This document shows, piece by piece, positions 5,423-6,996 of a stretch of DNA of 6,996 nucleotides (positions within the stretch are counted from its first letter, which is position 1; each line of letters begins with the position of its first letter). The translations under genes were made by a program, and so were the position numbers. This stretch comes from Lachnospiraceae bacterium (GTDB lineage Bacteria; Bacillota; Clostridia; Lachnospirales; Lachnospiraceae), in contig JAAWLS010000126.1 in assembly GCA_022798035.1 (NCBI GenBank), forward strand, positions 1 through 6,996. Direction: 5' to 3'. The notes under the pieces were generated by a model. The model did not search any database and was not told the DNA's origin. It saw only the letters and a program-made list of their open reading frames with translations.

Positions 5423-6996
5423 ATGCCGGAAAAATTTAATGTGGTGAGAGTCAGATTTCATATAGAAGAGAAGCAGATTTTTGTGATTCAGGGCTGGAAA
5501 TACAGAATGAAGCCGGAGGACAAACTGGAAATCACGCTGGATGGACAGGAGCTTTCCTGGCATATGGAGACTTATGACGGGATGGAAGTGCGTCAGCGGT
5601 ACATGGTTTATGATTTAGGGATTGAGGAGGAGTGCTATCTGTACGTAACACTTCCGGAACCGCTGGCTGAGAAAAAGGAACTGGCCTTATGGGTAACAGA
5701 GGAATCTTCTTCTGAGAAGAAAAAGAAGATGGTCTATCATGAAAGTGTTTCCAGCCTTCAAAAAATTCAAAATGAGATAGATTTTTTCCTGGAACAGGTA
5801 ACATTAAAAACAGGAGAGTGCTATTTGAAGGGATGGGCGGCTTCTGCCTCTCCCGTTGATATAGAAATAAGAGGAGCCGGCGGAAAAGTGATAAAAAGCG
5901 AGGCCTCCTGGCATGAGCGCAGGGATGTGAATCAGGTTTATCGGGAAATCGAGAAACTTCCTTACAGCGGATTTGAGGTGTCGTTTCCTCACCGCGGACT
6001 TTCCGGCGTGGAGCTTGTACTTGAGAACGAAGGCAGAAGGAGCTGTGTGCGGATTCCCATTGTCTCCACTTATCTGTTTGAAAACGTGATGGGAAACAGT
6101 TATCTGGGAAAAGGAATGCGTTTTCTGCAGCATCATGGGTGGAAGAAATTTTTTATCCGCAGCAGACAGGCGGTGCAGGAAAAACTTTCTCCTCAGGGTG
6201 ATTATGAGAAATATCGAAAGGCGGTCTCTCCAGACGGCAGAGAGCTGGAACGGCAGAGGAAAGAGCAGTTTGATTCTGCTCCGTTGTTTTCCATTGTGGT
6301 GCCTTTGTACAAGACGCCGGAAAAATATTTGGGACAGCTGGTGGAATCGGTGGAGCAGCAGACATACGGGAACTGGGAGCTGTGTCTGTCAGATGGAAGC
6401 GGGGCGGATTCACCGCTTAGAGAGTATCTGAACAGGTTAGCTCAGAGGGAAAAACGAGTGAAAGTGATTTCCAATCCGAAGCCCTTAAAAATCTCGGAAA
6501 ATACCAACCAAGCCATAAAAGCGTCGGAGGGAGAGTTTATTGTATTTGCAGACCACGATGATTTATTGACGCCGGACGCGTTGTACGAATGTGCAAAAGT
6601 TCTGCAGAGCCGTCCTGAGACAGAGCTGCTCTATACAGATGAGGACAAAATTTCTATGAATGGGAAACGGTATTTTCAGCCTCATTTTAAGTCCGATTAC
6701 AATCCGGACCTTTTGTGCAGTATGAATTATTTCTGCCATCTGGTAGTGGCAAAAAAATCTCTGATAGAGCGTGCGGGGATGCTGGACAGTGAATTTGACG
6801 GAGCTCAGGATTACGATTTTGTGTTGCGGTGTACGGAAAAGACCCGGCATATTTACCATATTCCGAAGGTTCTGTACCACTGGCGGGCCCATGAGAATTC
6901 CACAGCGGAGAATCCCGAAAGTAAAATGTACGCATTTGAGGCGGGAAAACGGGCGGTTCAGGCCCACTATGACAGACTGCATATTCCGGCGGAAGT
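5423..6996 (+). CDS. family 2 glycosyltransferase with long N-terminal extension (partial, 3' end cut)
   Basis: The frame is open from ATG 5423 to the window edge, 524 complete codons with no stop. GGAGG (5413-5417) lies 5 bases upstream. Residues about 287-520 form a GT-A fold, family 2 transferase: FSIVVPLYKTPEKYL (289-303) opens the nucleotide-sugar site, DHDD (377-380) is the metal-binding DXD-type motif, LLYTDEDK follows, QDYDF (462-466) holds the likely catalytic acidic residues, and HWRAH (486-490) closes the core. The first 280 or so residues are not transferase. They look beta-rich (GWKYRMKPEDKLEITLDG near the start, YLKGWA further on) and I do not recognise a named family. The enzyme would add sugars to the glycan exported by the upstream transporter, at the inner face of the membrane. 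Related proteins in such clusters are often much longer with a second transferase domain, which cannot be checked here. Donor and linkage are unknown. Confidence 0.9.
   Translation, partial: MPEKFNVVRVRFHIEEKQIFVIQGWKYRMKPEDKLEITLDGQELSWHMETYDGMEVRQRYMVYDLGIEEECYLYVTLPEPLAEKKELALWVTEESSSEKKKKMVYHESVSSLQKIQNEIDFFLEQVTLKTGECYLKGWAASASPVDIEIRGAGGKVIKSEASWHERRDVNQVYREIEKLPYSGFEVSFPHRGLSGVELVLENEGRRSCVRIPIVSTYLFENVMGNSYLGKGMRFLQHHGWKKFFIRSRQAVQEKLSPQGDYEKYRKAVSPDGRELERQRKEQFDSAPLFSIVVPLYKTPEKYLGQLVESVEQQTYGNWELCLSDGSGADSPLREYLNRLAQREKRVKVISNPKPLKISENTNQAIKASEGEFIVFADHDDLLTPDALYECAKVLQSRPETELLYTDEDKISMNGKRYFQPHFKSDYNPDLLCSMNYFCHLVVAKKSLIERAGMLDSEFDGAQDYDFVLRCTEKTRHIYHIPKVLYHWRAHENSTAENPESKMYAFEAGKRAVQAHYDRLHIPAE

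Noticed and set aside
6135..6431. 98-codon plus-strand frame in another phase within the glycosyltransferase gene
   Set aside because: The glycosyltransferase frame continues open through it with recognisable motifs on its right side; the alternative product has no domain character.
1..6996. CRISPR array, tRNA, rRNA, insertion sequence or phage genes
   Set aside because: No regularly spaced repeats, cloverleaf, rRNA core strings, transposase motifs or paired terminal inverted repeats were seen on either strand.

Overview
The window looks like chromosome from a Gram-positive, low-to-mid-GC gut Clostridia, probably of the Lachnospiraceae type. This is inferred from three things: strong AGGAGG-type ribosome binding sites, secreted lysine-rich multidomain proteins with Clostridia-style modules (transglutaminase core, chitobiase C-terminal-like, InlB B-repeat, Fn3-like), and the style of the polysaccharide export genes. 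No species can be named from the sequence alone.

Left part (1-2905): two convergent genes for secreted proteins. On the plus strand is a 679-residue exported transglutaminase-fold protein with a complete Cys-His-Asp triad and a very basic C-terminal tail. On the minus strand is a 236-residue exported lysine-rich protein with a bacterial Ig-like (Big2-like) segment and an unrecognised C-terminal half. Between them lies a strong 18-bp hairpin that best serves as terminator for the minus gene and may act in both directions. A weaker AT-rich hairpin follows the plus gene.

Middle (2906-3172): a 267-base AT-rich intergenic region. It ends in a very good promoter (TTGATT, 17-bp spacer, extended TGGTATAAT) that drives the right-hand operon.

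Right part (3173-6996): a polysaccharide export and assembly operon. It contains an ABC-2 permease (Wzm/RgpC/TagG type), a 138-base gap, an ATPase with a C-terminal Wzt-type carbohydrate-binding domain, and a large family 2 glycosyltransferase that runs off the window. Together these would build a cell-surface glycan on a lipid carrier inside the cell and flip it out through the two-component ABC transporter. The Wzt C-terminal domain would inspect the end of the chain.

The least explained piece of DNA is the GC-rich, foldable gap between the permease and the ATPase (about 4012-4090). It has three nested stems, a GAAA tetraloop, and a duplicated CCTGAGT that offers two competing partners for one downstream strand. 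It could be a cis-acting RNA element or a dispersed intercistronic repeat. It is the best candidate here for something undescribed, but the support is only by-eye base pairing.
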